Shown: positions 42,249-56,797, counted from the stretch's first letter. The stretch is 64,000 nucleotides of DNA from Anarhynchus alexandrinus (GCA_008711295.1 VUYV01000015.1:1879054-1943053), one strand, 5' to 3'. Made by a program: numbers and translations. Notes: generated from the sequence alone by a model not told the origin.

Positions 42249-45200
42249 TAAATTGACCAGATGAGATTAAATGACTTGCATAAGATCCTATGTGCAGTCT
42301 GTCAAGTAAATGCTAAAATCTAGCTGTTAAATAGGCTCTGTGGTTGAAGCTTAGGCAAAACTTGCCCGTTTTATGCTATTTTGCTGCTTGTCACACCTTG
42401 GGTAAAAGTAACTGGAGGAATAATTCTGGTAGCAAGCTGAGGTGAGGCAAGAGCAGTCAAGGGGCCTGAAAGGTAAACTTTGAAGGAAAAGCTCAATTCC
42501 AGTTATCTGTTCCAAGTTTCCTTTTCCTGTGGCCTAAGAAAATTCTGCATACCTCTTTAGTCTTCTGCTGCCTTGAGCAGGCAGTGCCAGGAGAGAAATG
42601 TTTCCATTCCAGGTACATGGGATAATGGAGATTTTGGGATGAAACAGAGTTCTCCAAGAGAGAACAGCTTCAAAGTATTATTTACCCTTGTGCCCCCCTT
42701 CCAGCAATTATCATAGCCTCATTTATTTTCCACCCAACTCTGATATGGGGACTGTAGTTTTCTGAGTTAAAAGAAATTCTGACTATTACTTTGGTTATTC
42801 TACTTAGGTAGTGCCATGAATACAGTACACGCAGGTGCCAATTTTTTTCAGTTGGAGAATTGAATTCAGAAGTTGATATTGATGCAATGGTACACATACA
42901 GATTTCAGTACAAAATACAAGACTCTTAGAGTCTAGTTAGTTGCTTTTGATGAATTGAAATAAATTCATACTCTCTTATTAAAAGCGCAGAGAAGAAACT
43001 GAAATTCAACTCTGTATGCATGATTCTTTTTTAAAATGAAGGCTAAGAAAATCCCAATTGATACATATAAGACATAGCTTTTTAATTTATTGCTGCAGCA
43101 TATGCAAAAAAGGCATTAATTTTCAGTAATATAAAATTCTTGATATGTAGTGCCTGGAGCTATGGTTTTGAACCTAAATTGCATGTATTTACTAAGCCAT
43201 ATAGCTCTGCAACATGGAAAATGGAAGTGCATATCAAATGTGTGCAGGGATTGCCATTACTAAAACCAGTTGTAATTTGTAAGTGAGAAAAATAAAGCTT
43301 CGGATGGCAGATGAAGAGACACCTTTATTGACTCCATATGCTTGACTGCACGAGGTGCGTTCCTGAAAATGGGAAGCAAGTGCCATATTTTAAGGAATTT
43401 CAGAAGTCAAGCATCAAGGGGTAATAGAGTTGACCTCTAATTTCAAAAATCACAGGCTAACATTTGAGAGCATTTCACTTCCAAACTTTATTTAAAGCTC
43501 TGCTTAGCAATCAGTTTTATAATAGTAAGGACTTTTGGCTGGGAGGCACATCGGTTATACCGTTACCTAGCAGACTTTTTCCCTTGAACAGCAGGTGCCG
43601 ATGGCCTCTAGGAATGACATGCTGCTACTTCAGACTACGTACAGGTGTGGTTGGACTGGCCTTCTGCCCTTGGTTTCACAAGCATGGTTTTGCATCCTCT
43701 ATTCTTTTTACCTTGAGCGAAGTACAATGTAGTTGGTCACTTATGTTTCTAACAGGACTTTTTTTCATTCTTAAAGGTTTACTGTCTCCTTGGTGTTGAA
43801 GTATTTCAACTGGCATTTTTCTGTCAGCCTTTTCCTGGAGTATCCATTATCCGTGTGTTATCTGGAGGCTGTGTCTTGGAATTCTCAGTGTGTAATTCTC
43901 AGCATGGGTGCTGCTCACCTTACAAAGGTGTTAAAGAAATACAGGTTTTCGATGTATATTTAGTGTAGAATTGATTCCGTGTGTTCCCTCCACCTAAAAG
44001 TAAAGATTCAATACGAACAAAATGTTGCTCTTTCCAGAGTGATAAAACTTTTGCTTTCACTACAGATTTGTAAATTTTTGGAGAAGTTAAAGTTAGAAGT
44101 ATGTGTTCCCATTAGGTGAGAAGCTTCAGTACAGGTGAGATAAAACTATGACTTTGACACAGCTTGCAACCTGCTGTTAACTTGACCACATTCTTGTATG
44201 TCTGTCATTTTTGGTATGAATAGAGAAAGGGTTGAGTGTGGTAACTGCCACCAATAAGAGACATGAACACGGTTAAATATCAGTTTGCATGTTCAGAGTG
44301 TTTATAAGCATCACAAACTGCCTGTCATCCTTTATAAAAAATGGAGGGAGGAACTTAAATGTATTTTCTGTAAAGCAATTTTCTTTAGGTTATTCATAAA
44401 TATCCATATCTGCTTTCTGGATATGGAATTTCAGCCTTATTAATACATAAATTTGTGCAAGAGCAAAGCATTGTTTTACCAACTGGACTCTGAAAGCGAC
44501 AGGTTTAGAGAAGATGCTTAGAAACACTTTGTGGATGAATAAGGCTTCTAGTTAAAAAATACAGCATTGGTATAAAAGTGAGTGGGGGACAAGATTTCTA
44601 GGTAGACATAATATCTTTTATTAAACTGGGCTGGTATGTGGGGGAAAATTAATAAGGTTCTGGGCAGCCAAACTTTTTTTGAGGTCTGAAATGGGAACAG
44701 CAGATGTCAAAGCTAAATACAACTTGAGAGCAATTACAGTTTGGTTAATATCTACTTAGGATATTTAGGTGTTTGTCCATCAAGTGCAAAATCCTAGGTT
44801 AGCCTCGAGTTATTCAGCAACTCATTTACTTGGAGGCATGAATAAATGTCATACATAGTGCTTAGGTTTTTTTCAAGTGTAATTGTGTTGTACAGCTATC
44901 CAGACTATTATGTGGTGTTAGCAGCCTGCTCTCATGTCTGTTAGTGTTTAAAAGCTAGAATGCTGTTTATAACTGTGCTTGTATTTATTTCAGATTTGGA
45001 AAGGGGGGTTTGCTCCCCCAATACGAGGTGATTATTGACAAAGCCAAGAAGTTTTTTCTACTGAATAAACTCCTTTGTCAAATGGCACATATTTTTACAG
45101 GGAAGTTATTTGGACAATTCAAATGAACTTGAAATAGTCCTGATCCTTCAGCACTGTAAATCAGAGAAGGGAAAAAAATAAGAGGACAGAGGGCATAAGT

Positions 45201-46508
45201 TTTATGCTAAGGTTCCTCCCCTGCTTTACTGCTGAGGAAATGAGCTGCCACATCTGCTGTTCTGGGACAAGATCCGGATAGGATATGTCCAGAAGACTAT
45301 GGGAACTAGAACACAGGCAGATGATGGAATTGTTTGAGCTGTAGGCTGTCTGTGCTGTCACATTTAATGACATACGTTCAGCATCATCACAGGCAATAGT
45401 GAGGCAGAACACAAGCATGTGAAGCACCACGTTTTTTTACTCTCTCCAAATATGAATTTCTTATACTTATTAATTAGACTGCTGCAGAAACACTGATTTT
45501 TTGCTGATATGGGTGTAGCAGCAGTGCCAAGAACATGGCAATTCAACCAATTTACAATTTAGCACTGCTTACCCAAAGCTGAATAAAAGAAGAGACTAGA
45601 AATGGAACCAGAAGAATTTCTGGTAGATGGTTTTTGCAGCAACATTGCAGTGTGAGTGATACCAGTGTAGCTGATTGGATTTCTCTTTACATATAAAGAT
45701 TCTGTTGTTTTGGATCTGGATTGCAGATTTGATTTTTTTTATTTATTTTTTTTAGTGACTGCATATTGGCATTCAGATTGATAGCTAGAATCAATTTCAG
45801 ACAGATTAATTTATGAATGATTTTTTTAAATATAAAAATTGTTCTTAATTCTCTTAACTCTTTGGAACTGCTAACCCAGAGCAGCCCTCCTGTAACAGCC
45901 TCACATAGGACTGTAACCAGAGCTGTGGGGTTTGTGTTCCTCCAAAATTTGGGCCACTTCAGCTTTGAATTTCTTATTGTGACTAAGATTCAGGGTGGTC
46001 CTATGTTTTCCTTGACCTCATTGTCTTTGTCTATAGAACGAGGATAACAGTGCTTAGTTACTGCCAGGAATATTCAGGCATAATGTGCATAAATACCTCT
46101 AAAGGTTACAAGTTCTTTCAAAGTGCCTCCTATTTCTGCTGATTTCATGTTAAGTAGAAAATTGTGTGTATGTGTGGTGGTGGCGGTGGGGAGGGTTCAA
46201 TCATCAGATGTCAAGTTTTGTTTTATTTTTGTAACGATTTATGCAGTTGTTAATCAGCAGCTGACTCCTCGGAGGAAACTTCAGGGAGATCATGTATTTA
46301 GAAACAATCCAGCTTCTAGTATTTTCTCTCCATTGTATTTTTCTTCCTTTGTTCTTTTGTTCTCTATTATGAAGGACATTTGCATGAAAACAAGATTTTT
46401 GTTTCTGAAGAGTTCATCTGCTCCTGCTGCTTATTCCCCACCTGGCCATAATCCTCCGTTTGTGACATCTCAATTGGTGGCTGTGCAAATGATTATGATG
46501 TCAAAGAC

Positions 46509-46531
46509 AGGATTATGACTTCAGGTGAGAA
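46509..46531. repeat. Copy 1 of a 23-bp sequence repeated at 63168
   Basis: This 23-bp stretch (AGGATTATGACTTCAGGTGA plus GAA) recurs exactly at 63168-63190 in the same orientation. Flanks are only loosely similar. An exact 23-bp match is very unlikely by chance in 64 kb of non-repetitive sequence, so an old dispersed repeat is the simplest explanation. It contains a strong splice-donor-like CAG|GTGAGA. Confidence 0.7.
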
Positions 46532-48104
46532 ACAAACAGCAGGAACTGGTGAACTCAGGAGAAATACACATCTAGATTTTTCTCTAACTATTTTTATGCT
46601 AAAAGCACAAGAGAAATGCAGGCAATAGATTATGTATGCATATATAAAATAACTGATGTATAAGCAAATTGTATTGTACTAGTGAGTAACATGACAAATC
46701 TATTCTTTAAATTGTCTTCAACTGTTCTTATTCTCAAGTTTCATCTACAGAAAATTACAATATAGGATAATATCCAATGACAGTGTGATTAGGACATAGT
46801 TACTTGGTTTTTACCATGTTACAGCTCTTGTAAAGACTTGTTCTGTATCTCTCTATTGTAACACAATGTCTTTAGTTTGATTATAATAAGGTTTGATTAA
46901 AAGCACAGAGTCAGACCCAAATTGTGGAGTATCAATGAGTTAACTTGGGTCCCTGGTGAGAGTGTGGTTTTGGACCAGATCAAGCTGCTTTGTGATACAG
47001 TGGGAGGTTCTTGAAAACCCCCGAGTTCCCCTGCTTGGGTTTTCTTCCTCCTATGTAATGTTGCACTTGCTTTCTGTTCCTGAGGAACCCCACCCCCTGC
47101 TGCCCCTGAAAACTGTTTCCCTAAAGGGTTTTTTCATGATATCTCCTTTTGAAATTTCTTGTCTGCAGTTGGAGTCCTACGACAAAAAAGAGCTGGTATG
47201 GCTCTGCAGCATTTGCTACTGTGCATGGTATAGCAGGAGAAAGATACTTGCTAAAAAAGCGTTACAGGTATGAGAATGCAAAGGAAGGGAGTTGTGTTAT
47301 AACACCGGTTGATGTAACTCACACCTGAGATTACCTCTTTGGTAAGTTAGTGGTGAGTTCTAAAGAGACTCCTTAATAGAAACCTCATCCAGGGAATCAG
47401 CTTGTAGGCTTCTGCTGTTCAAGTTGTTACAGTGGTGGTTTCCACTTCTGCTGGCTAATCCTGAGGTCATTACGTTGACAGTTTTGGGTTAGGAAATAAT
47501 TTTTCCCCTTCTGCATTATTTCAGGAAAGCCTACTTATACATGAATTATGGGTCTCTTTTGAGGTATTCAGCATTTTTTTGGTGTAGTTTGTGAAATGAA
47601 ATGGAAGAAATTGTGTTATCCTATATGCATAGAATATTGTCCTGTGTCAGGATGAATAGGTGAAAATAGGAGGGAAGAGAGGAGTTAATAATCAGAGAAT
47701 TAAAGACATTGAAAGTCACCCAATCCAGAAGTTTGATATTTGGAGTACTCTCAGCTTCAGAGAAACCATGGGGAGTGTTGTTTTGTTGTTTGTTTTTTTT
47801 TTTAACAGAATTGAAGTAGTTATCTTCAGGAACCCAGTAATTAAAATTAGAAAGTTGGTAACATTTTTATTGCAGGCAATTCTAGTGGTGAGATTAACAT
47901 TAGATAATCTTATCATAAAATAACCAGGCACCCTATGATGATCTGACACATGAGGGGCTGCACAGAGCTTCAGGGCCCCCAACGGCTGTGATTGTTTTAT
48001 GGTTTTATCTTATGATAACTGTGCTTTGGTTTTGCCCTTTTCTAAGAGTTTCATACAGTACACATTTCCCCTCCACCCCCCTGTAAATTTGTAATTTAAC
48101 ACCA

Positions 48105-48560
48105 CTCCAGGAAATGGCAAATCAGCATGAAACTATTAATCTTATCTCGTATCATGAAACAGACACTGATCCAAGAGATCTGATTACTTTGCTTCTGGTC
48201 ATTATCCAGACTGAAAGCTGGGCTTGGGCATTTGTATCATCAACAGTTCTGTCATCAGAAAGCAAAAGATTTCAAAAACAAAGTGAAATTCTACAATCAA
48301 TCCTGTTTAACGTTTCATGCCAAAAATACCGCGTGGCACCAAACTCCTTTTACTGGTCACTTAGCGATCAGCTGCGGTATTAAAGCCCTCATTTCTGCCC
48401 TATGTCTACAGCTTCTTTTCTAGGCATTTAAAGCGTAATAAAGAACCTGAATGTCAGGCATGAGGGCTTTAAATAATCTGTAGTGATTTTAATGAGTTCA
48501 GTCACAATCGTCACAGGTTTGTCGTGCTTCATAAGTATTTCTGAGATGCAGCTTGCAGTC
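48105..48560. other. Candidate long conserved non-coding element
   Basis: About 450 bp without repeats or long homopolymers, containing the 13-bp inverted repeat at 48380-48472 and motifs such as AACCTGAATGTCAGGCATG. An 89-codon frame is open across 48114-48383 but lacks splice context or family resemblance. A regulatory or structured-RNA role is conceivable. Confidence 0.3.
48380..48472. repeat. Inverted repeat with 13-bp perfect arms
   Basis: TTAAAGCCCTCAT at 48380-48392 is mirrored by ATGAGGGCTTTAA at 48460-48472, with 67 bases between. It lies inside a long, repeat-free patch (about 48.1-48.56 kb) that reads like conserved non-coding sequence. A cruciform, paired protein-binding sites or an RNA hairpin in the intron are all possible. 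Confidence 0.75.
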
Positions 48561-49424
48561 AGACTCTCTGCTGCCAAGTTGCTTTTCGGTCTTTTGAGAA
48601 GGATGGAAACTGGCTCCTGTTCAGTCCTGCAGAACTGAGTCTGTTTTAGCTTGAACTGCTCTGGAGATAGCCAGCTGCATCCCCTCCCCTCCAATGAATA
48701 TATTGTGAACAAGAAATTCAGTTTTAATTTGTATTACAGTTCAGCTAATTAAAGAAAACCGTTTTAAATACCTGACCGAACCAATGTGATTTGGCTTTCT
48801 TCTTTTCTTTACTGTTGGCCCTTCTTCCATTTTTAGTTTTGTTTTTCTTTTTCCATTCAGTTCTTCTGAATACTTGCAACTTCATATCTTCTCTCCCATC
48901 AAGTTTGTGGTACTTGAAAAGATGCGCTCATTTATTATGTAACTGTGAGGGAGGCTCAATCTCTTTTTTGTTTCTGTAGTAGGATAGAGCTTTCAGCTCT
49001 ACAACAATATTTGGAAATAAATTTTTTTTTTTTTATTTTGTTTTACTGTTTATAAATCCCAAGGTACTTTACAGATAAAGAAATACGTGGTGAGAATTTC
49101 TTGTGTGTTCAACCGGATGGTTCAACTCTGTTCCTGGAGGAGTGAATTTTACTGTTGACCTAATTCTGCTCCTGTTAAAGTTGGCACTGAGTGGTTTTAG
49201 AGATTTTCAGCCTCAAAGCATTACTATTCTTTGTTGAATCCAGAGTTTAAGAAGGAGAGCTGAAGTGCAGCTCTTTCAGATGGAATAAGGAAGGCTTAAG
49301 CCTGGTACTCGGAATACATTTATTAACTAACTCTATCCAAAGAAGGGGCCTGGGAACCCAGATAGAGGCACCTTCCACTCTGCATTAGAATTTTGTCAAA
49401 ACTTCAAAAATTCATACCTTTTGG

Positions 49425-49474
49425 CATCATAGCCTGTCTCTGCTTTCTGCATCATGGGCTGTTTCTGCTTTCTG
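49425..49474. repeat. Tandem duplication, 2 x 25 bp
   Basis: Two adjacent 25-bp units (49425-49449 and 49450-49474) both start CATCAT and end TCTGCTTTCTG, differing at three positions. It is a minor local duplication with no associated gene. Confidence 0.85.
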
Positions 49475-52400
49475 CATTTGTGCAGACTTATTGTACAGAG
49501 TGACTTCACAAATTGGGGAATGATAGATCAGAGCAAAGGTGAAATATAAAAATACAAACTTCCACAGTTTTCCCTGGGGAAAAAAAATTCCCTTCAAAAA
49601 TTGGTCCCCTGCTGGAGAATAATTAATGTCGAATTTTGGATGTCATATATCTGCTACATTGATTGCTATCAAGTAGGGAACAGATTTATTTTTTTAAATG
49701 GACAGCTGTTAGGGTACTGGTTGGAAAGAGCACAGAAGAGGTATGTAACGCGTGCTCATAGCTATAGAGCCAGTGCTCTTGGATTGGCACAGCACAATAA
49801 AGTAATGGTTCTCTATTGAAAGGAAGGTCTACATCTCCATTCTAACTTGGAGAGACTGTACTGCAGGGGTTCATAGTTGGAAAATGTTCCTCCGTGTCCC
49901 ATGTCCTTCAGCCTGTAAGCAGGGCAGAGTGTTTTGCTAACTATTAATGTAAGATGAAAAGCATATATTTAATTCTTTTGCATACTTTTGTGTGCTTGTG
50001 GCAAAGGCCCGTCTTTGTGCAAGGCTTTCCTTTCGGGCCATTGCAAATGCTGACACTTGGGAGCTCTTCTGACCTTAACTTGCTTTAATAAACCTGTGGG
50101 TGGGTTTTCCCTGGTCTGTCTGTCCAGACTGCAGTGTCTCAGTGCGAAGGCGACTGCCTCACAAGGTCACTGCTGCCCTGGAGTAGTGGAGGGCCTTTCA
50201 ATTTATGCTTGGTCATGCCCTTTTAACTTAATGTTCTCCTTCACACAAGCTGGTAGTGATGGATGTCCATTCAGACAACCTAATGGCCTATGGTAACTAT
50301 AGAAGAGCCTTTATATCAATATTCTGCAGCTGAGACCCATCAGGATGGGCTGTCAAACTGCTCTACACCATATCTAGGACCATTTTATGCAAATAATAGC
50401 TGTGATACCATTGCTATACTTTATGGTGTCAAGCAGGACTGTAAAAGATCATTTCTGTGGGTCAAGAGGAAGCTGACCTTTGTAGCTTGATATATCAGAG
50501 GTCATTTCTCTCTGTCAGCTGTTGCTACCTTCAACAGTACTAAACCCACTGCAGAATGACCTCAGCTCTTAAGGAATCTCATCCATAGGCGGAAGGTCTG
50601 CTGGGACATCCTCAGGGGCATTTCAAGTGTGGTGAGAGTATTCTGAAATCAGCATCTTCATGGTGAGCTTCAAAAGGCAACAGCTGGCTTACCCCCAGGG
50701 AATGAGAGATTGCTATTTGCTCCATGCCTGCTCCTATTCCTTGATTCATCTTTTCCTGCAATCTTTCATTAGTTAATTTATCTACCTGTTTGAGATACTG
50801 CAAGCCTGCCAAATAGAAAACATTTCCTTTCTCACTGAAATCACAGCGTGTATGCCAAAAGGACCTTGAATTTTTATGTTGAGGGACCTGAGCCTTCCAG
50901 TTTGCCTCTGTTGCTCAGGGGACTCTTGTCCAATGCGGAGACTGTCAGGTTAGGTAACACACTATGAGATATCATGCTGTGAATCTGCTTAGGTGGAACT
51001 TCTCTAAGGGTTGTATTTTGCACAAAACTTCCAGCTACATGTGTTATTAGTCAAAAACGTTCACATCCTTACCATTTGTGGAGTGCCATTTGCAATTTCA
51101 TGGACTTCCTATGTAACTGTAGACTACGATGTTGACTTCTGGTAAGAAATGGAGTGCTTGCTAATGCAAGAGAATCTGACAGTAGTCTCATTAAAGAGGT
51201 ATATGAAGTAACTGTGGAAAGACTGAGGCAGGAACTGGAAGCATAATATGTCTGTAATATCTGCCCATGGGGGAGTTCTGCCACCGTTCAGAGAAGACTC
51301 AGCATTTCAAGCACTTTGGTAGCCACTCCAGTGCTACCTGTCCACCCGTTCATCCATGTATATGTTACATTTTACCCTTCAGTGCGTTGGGAGTATACAT
51401 GTTTTTTTCAGTATTATTGTGAAACAGAAATAGTCTGTGCTCCTATTTCTATGTAGTCCAGCAGGTTAATTTGTAGTTTCCTCACTGCCTTATTTAAAGA
51501 AGTTGTTCCTGGTAATTTAGTCACCTTGGCATGACAGCAAGTTTCAGCACGTCATCTGCTCCAGACTGGCCCTTTTATCTCCTGGCTTCATTCCTAGTGA
51601 CAGAGACATGTTACCCCATACATACCATCTTGTGTTTACTGCGGGCTAGTGTGGGGTAAAAGCATGCAAGCTGTGATCTCAAAGCTGATGAGACCGTGAG
51701 CAGTCAGCGTCTAAGCCTTTAGACAACTGCTTTCTGATAAATGGTATATATACTTTCTTGAAATGTGGAGAGGTCAAATATCATGGTTCTGACTTGATTC
51801 TTCTAGAGGATTTTCTTAATTTTCTGCTACCAAGACTATTTAACAATTAATTATGGGGCTGCCTGTTGCTCTGTCTTGCACTAGCATTTGGCCAGTTAAT
51901 GCAAAGCTATGTACCAGTCAGATGTTGGTGCGTTAGTCTTGTTTCAGTCTTTGTTCTGAGGAACAGCATCACTACAAATAAAAGAGTCTTTCTAAAAAGC
52001 TTTTATTTCTTACATGAAACTTCTTCTTTGACAAGACGAAGTGAGTCAGCCTGTCTTTAATGGGATTGCATTGAAATGTCTGCTTGCATGCAACTCTTGT
52101 TGTCATTTCTTGGCATGATCGTTACTTGAGGGGGAGATTAGAGGTCAATCAGGCAGAGCTACAGGGGTGCCCACAGCTAGCCTCAGGATACTCCCTACAA
52201 ATGTAAGATCAAAAGGGCAGGCACATGAAAATTACTGTTTACTTTTTATGAATTATTTCCCAGAGATGGCATCATTAGCAGAATCTAAATGCCGCCTGGC
52301 TCTTAATGCAAGGACACTCCTGACAGAACATGCTGACTTGGGCACACCTTTCCGCTTTTAAAGTCAAAATATTTTCCAGTTTTGCTTTTGTGGGTTTTCT

Positions 52401-54769
52401 GTATTATTTAAATAACTTTCTAGTTGTTTTTCCCCAAAGTACTGTCCCTACTTCTCAACATGCTTTTAATTCTTAGATGTTGTCCATTTCTTTTCATTGT
52501 TTGTGCAGCAAAGGTATTTCAAATCCTATGTCCATGCTGTAAGAACGCTGCAGAAGACACCTTCTGAAGGAAGTAAAACTTTCTGGTAATCTTTCTGAGT
52601 GAGCAGTGGCTGTTACTTAAAATGCATCGCTGGCCAATGAGTACTACAGTTATCCCTACTGTAAATACAGGGGAAAGGTGATATTGGCTGTCATGGTGAG
52701 GTGCATGTTGGCAAATGCTGATTCAATGTCTACTCATGCGGTAATCTTCACACATCAAACTCTACACGTTCTTATCCACATAAGTATATGGCTTCTGTTT
52801 GATCACAGTAATCAGGGCTATTGAGAAGGGTCACGGTATATTTGCCCTTTTGTCTTTTGTCTAGAGCTACGAAAGCATGACTTTGGAGCAGATGTTTATT
52901 GAATTCTAAAGAGACTAGCAGTAGCCGGGAACGTGTGTAGCCCCTGATATGCTAAACTTGTGATTCCAAGTAGAAAACCATTTACTTTTTAAAATAACTT
53001 TGAAAAAGTTACCTTGAAGGACCAAATACATGGTGGATATTACTCTTTAATGAAAACCAGTATGAACTTCCCTCTTATCATCCAACATGTTACTACCCTT
53101 AATGTGAAATAATCAAATGCCGCCCAGCATAGGAATGAAACTAAATCTGGCTGGTAACCAAAATAAAATCCCTTACAGCTATTTTTGTATGTTCTTAAAA
53201 TGTGTGCTGTGAGATTAGGCAGTTGTCTTTTTTTCCCCTCGCTGCTATTTTTCTTTAAAAGTTTAAACTAAAATAAAATGCTCTTTTGCAGCCCCCTCCT
53301 ATTATAAGGTTGTGGGGCAGAAAAGCCAATGTTACGTTCTTTTATCTAAATCCTTACTCTTCCTAATGTGGCTAGACATTTTGGATAGGTGTGGTTTTAT
53401 TTATTTGGCATGATGTTTTCTCAATGTTGTTTTTTCGGCATTCATCTTGATAACAGTAGCTAGAGAACTTGCTAGTGTTCGAAAGGATAAACCGAACATC
53501 TCCCTTTCCATCTCTTCCTCTTGCTGTTCGGTAGAGCTCAGGAAATTTTTTAATCCTTGCAAAGCAGTGAGAGTGCAAAGGAAACGTGTGTGTGAGTGAG
53601 TGGGGTCACTGAGTCCTCCAAGACAGGGGTCTGCAAGAGACCATCTGTGGGAGTTGGTCTGGGATTTATTGCAGCAGCATTCAGAAAGTTGAGGCACAGA
53701 TACTTTAAACATAAGTCAGTTGGTGCTAGGCACAGTTTAGGCTTGCACTGAGCTGCACCCAATCTCAGAAGTTTTCCACTATGTCTTGGACATCTTCAGC
53801 TAGATCAGCAGTAGATAGGGGTGCCTCTACGCCTCCCTTCAGTCGTGAAGCTGTGCTCACAAGTTCATGAGATGTCAGAGGGCAACTGATTTGGAGCCAG
53901 GATGGGGCACTCTTGCTGTGCGTTTCTTGTACACTTTACCCTGAGACAGAATCAGGTATCTAATTGTGCTGTTCCTCTAAGTTACCTTTGCTGTTGATAT
54001 CTTCTTGTTCTTCTTGTAGTCATCATGGAAGACAATGATTTTAAGATGGTTTTTATTGCATCTGTGCTTCGGTGGCGGTGAGATTCCCTGTTTTTTTTTA
54101 GAATGGGCTGCAAAGGTCCTTAACCCTGTCCTGTGAAATTGTATGTCTTGAAGCCGATACCCAAATCTGGATGGGTTTCTAGAGCAGGTCTTCCTAGTGC
54201 TGTTAGAATAGAAGAATGGTGGAGGTCCCTTCTCCACCCAGCTGCTAAGGAGTGGAGGTACACCTGTCAACTGATAGCTGTTAAATTAACATTTCCATTT
54301 CCCTGTGTGTAGCCTTATCTTTACAGACAGGTGTATATGTGTTGGGAGAGGGGCTATTTTTGGCTATACTGTAGGAGAGCCCGAAGGTAATGAGTTGTGC
54401 ATAGTAAATCTTGCTTACTCCGTAATTTCCACTACATTTCAAATTAAGGGCCTAAATTAGGGTTAGTGTCAGACTTGCTCTTTTGCTGTGTCCTAATTTT
54501 GTTTTAAAAGCACATAGCTAAGGACTTTAATATGCTTTAGATTCAGTGCTTGTAAGTTATACTAAAATCCCTAAGGGAGCCAAAATAACTTATTAAAACC
54601 TTGCAAATGTTTTTGACTGCTGCATTCTATTATTTTCTATTCCGGTGGTAGCATACAGCGTCTGCTGCTGATGGGCGGAGGAACGCAAACCTCCAGGGCC
54701 CATTAGACTTAACTTGTTTACTGCATTGATATCTATATGTTAAATGACAAGAGAGTTCAGGTTATTGAA

Positions 54770-54890
54770 TAATTTAAAATTCAGCTCTAATTGGTGTCAT
54801 ATGACCTCGAAAAGGCCATGGATGACGCCAGGAGCATGCTGTGAAATTCTTATAAATAATTCATAAATTAGATCATTCATTTGCCTGGAT
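54770..54890. other. Candidate conserved non-coding element
   Basis: Contains TCAGCTCTAATTGGTGTCAT, ATGACCTCGAAAAGGCCATG and an AT-rich TTATAAATAATTCATAAATT segment. The mixed GC and AT core is typical of conserved enhancers; not tested by alignment. Confidence 0.3.
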
Positions 54891-55901
54891 GTCTTGTTAA
54901 ATGCAGAAGTTTGTAAGTAATAACTGATGATATAACACCTGTAAGTATTTAGTTCATATGCTGGAAGGTAATCTACCTTGATGATCTTCTAGCAAAACCT
55001 GCCAGAGTACGAGAGTTAATTGCACTAGGGAGAATGCACTACATTTATTTGGGATGGGCTTTGGCAAGGTGTACCGTGCAGATGTTGCATTACGCATTCT
55101 CTATCAGCTAGACAACTATTCTGTGTATGCCCATGTTAAAAATGCAGCTCATCACTCTTCTGCCCTTATTTCACATGAACTCCAAATGCACTGGGAAATG
55201 GTAGTGACCTGCTCTGCTCACAAATAGTATAGTTTTTGAAATATTTATCTAGGTCTTGAACTACTGATTCTTCAGTAAAATAAAGGGCAGAAGTAAAAAA
55301 TTGAAGTCAGAAGATTGTGGTTTTTCGTTTTTATAATGTTGGCAGCACATTGAATGTTAATAGTTAGACCTGGTGCTGTCAAGATTAGTATAGTGGCATT
55401 TTTCTATAGTGCAAACAGGAACGATACAGTTTTGTTTCGGAAAGCAAACATGTTTGCTTAATTTTAGTGGTCAGGTATTGCATTGCCATATGTAGGTACT
55501 GTTTGGGCTTAATGGGCATTCTGCTCACAGTGGCTTCCAAGACTCAACGTACAGGCGCCTTGCTTCAGTTTTCTTGGAGCACTTGTATTATTAACTGCCT
55601 TATCAGCCAACGTGAAACCAGTTTGCTGATCTGAGATGGAAGCATTTGTTAGAGATTATCTACAATATTTGTGTAGCTGGAGAAGAAGGGTGGCATGTTT
55701 ATGAATGCAAAATATACACTTAAAGCTGAGTGCCAGCAAATGCTCACATGCCACTTTGAAGGCAGGTTTTTTTGTGCACCTGGCATCCCAGCTCAAACCC
55801 TCTTAACAAAGAGGAGAAAAAAAAATGAAGGCAACACAAACATAGGAGGTGTTCCTCTGCTGTCAGCTAGCAGCTATAGATTCACTTTTTTGTGATGTGA
55901 T

Positions 55902-55934
55902 CCTTTTCTTTTTCTTTCTTTTTTTTTTTTTTTT
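55902..55934. repeat. T-rich tract ending in T16
   Basis: A pyrimidine tract of TTTC blocks ends in sixteen T. It lies about 0.9 kb before predicted exon B and is not itself the exon's polypyrimidine tract. Confidence 0.9.
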
Positions 55935-56797
55935 GCTACACCTGTTCAGTATATTGAATTCGGTAAATTTTTTACAGGAAAAATACAGGCTTGTGACTGT
56001 CATTCATATAGTTTCTTTGATTTGAGACCACTTGTTTTATGCAGTGGAATATGGCAATCATAGCTACACATAATTTCTGCAGAAAATGGTGCTTTATTTC
56101 TTACTTGAAAAATGGTCAGGTTACCTTCCGAGTTATCTACTGTATTTATCTTAGGTACTGACAGAGACAGTTGCTGAAGTATTATGTGGGCACTTTGTAA
56201 TGACTGATACTAGGTTACTTATGGTAGAGTTTTTAATAAAGGATTATATGATTTAAAGAAAAAAAATTGATAGACTTCAGTAGATCCTACTAATTTACTT
56301 TAAAATCTTTACCTTTTTACATTCTCCTTGATAAATTCTTACAGACTCTGGAAGGAATAGCTCCTTAATCACTAGTAATGCACTTCAAATAGTCCTATCA
56401 TTTGAAATAATTGTTCTTAAAACGGCATTTCTGTTGCCCTAATATCCTACCTGAGCTTATTTATAATACATTCTCTTCATTCTCCTGACAAGAGCCAAGT
56501 GCTTGTACTGTAGGCAGACCTGCAAACCCAAAGGCAAGCTTTATTTATTTATTCAGATGAGAACCATGCATCAACAATGCACAGTGGTGACTGAGTTCTA
56601 GGTTTAGGATGTATACCTTAGAGAGTGCGTCAGCTAGGTCACTAATACGTGCCCTTGATGCTCTTTAATGTTTTCTCTGTGTATGGTAGCCTCTCATTTG
56701 TCCATTTAGAAATTTTTCCTTCATCTTTAAGTATCTTTAAATCTCTGTATTTCTCCTCTGGTTGTGACTTCTGTTTGTTCTTCTTGGCTTCCTCCAG

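Noticed and set aside
48114..48383. 89-codon frame as a coding exon
   Set aside because: No splice acceptor or donor fits its ends and no family match is seen; a conserved non-coding block explains it better.
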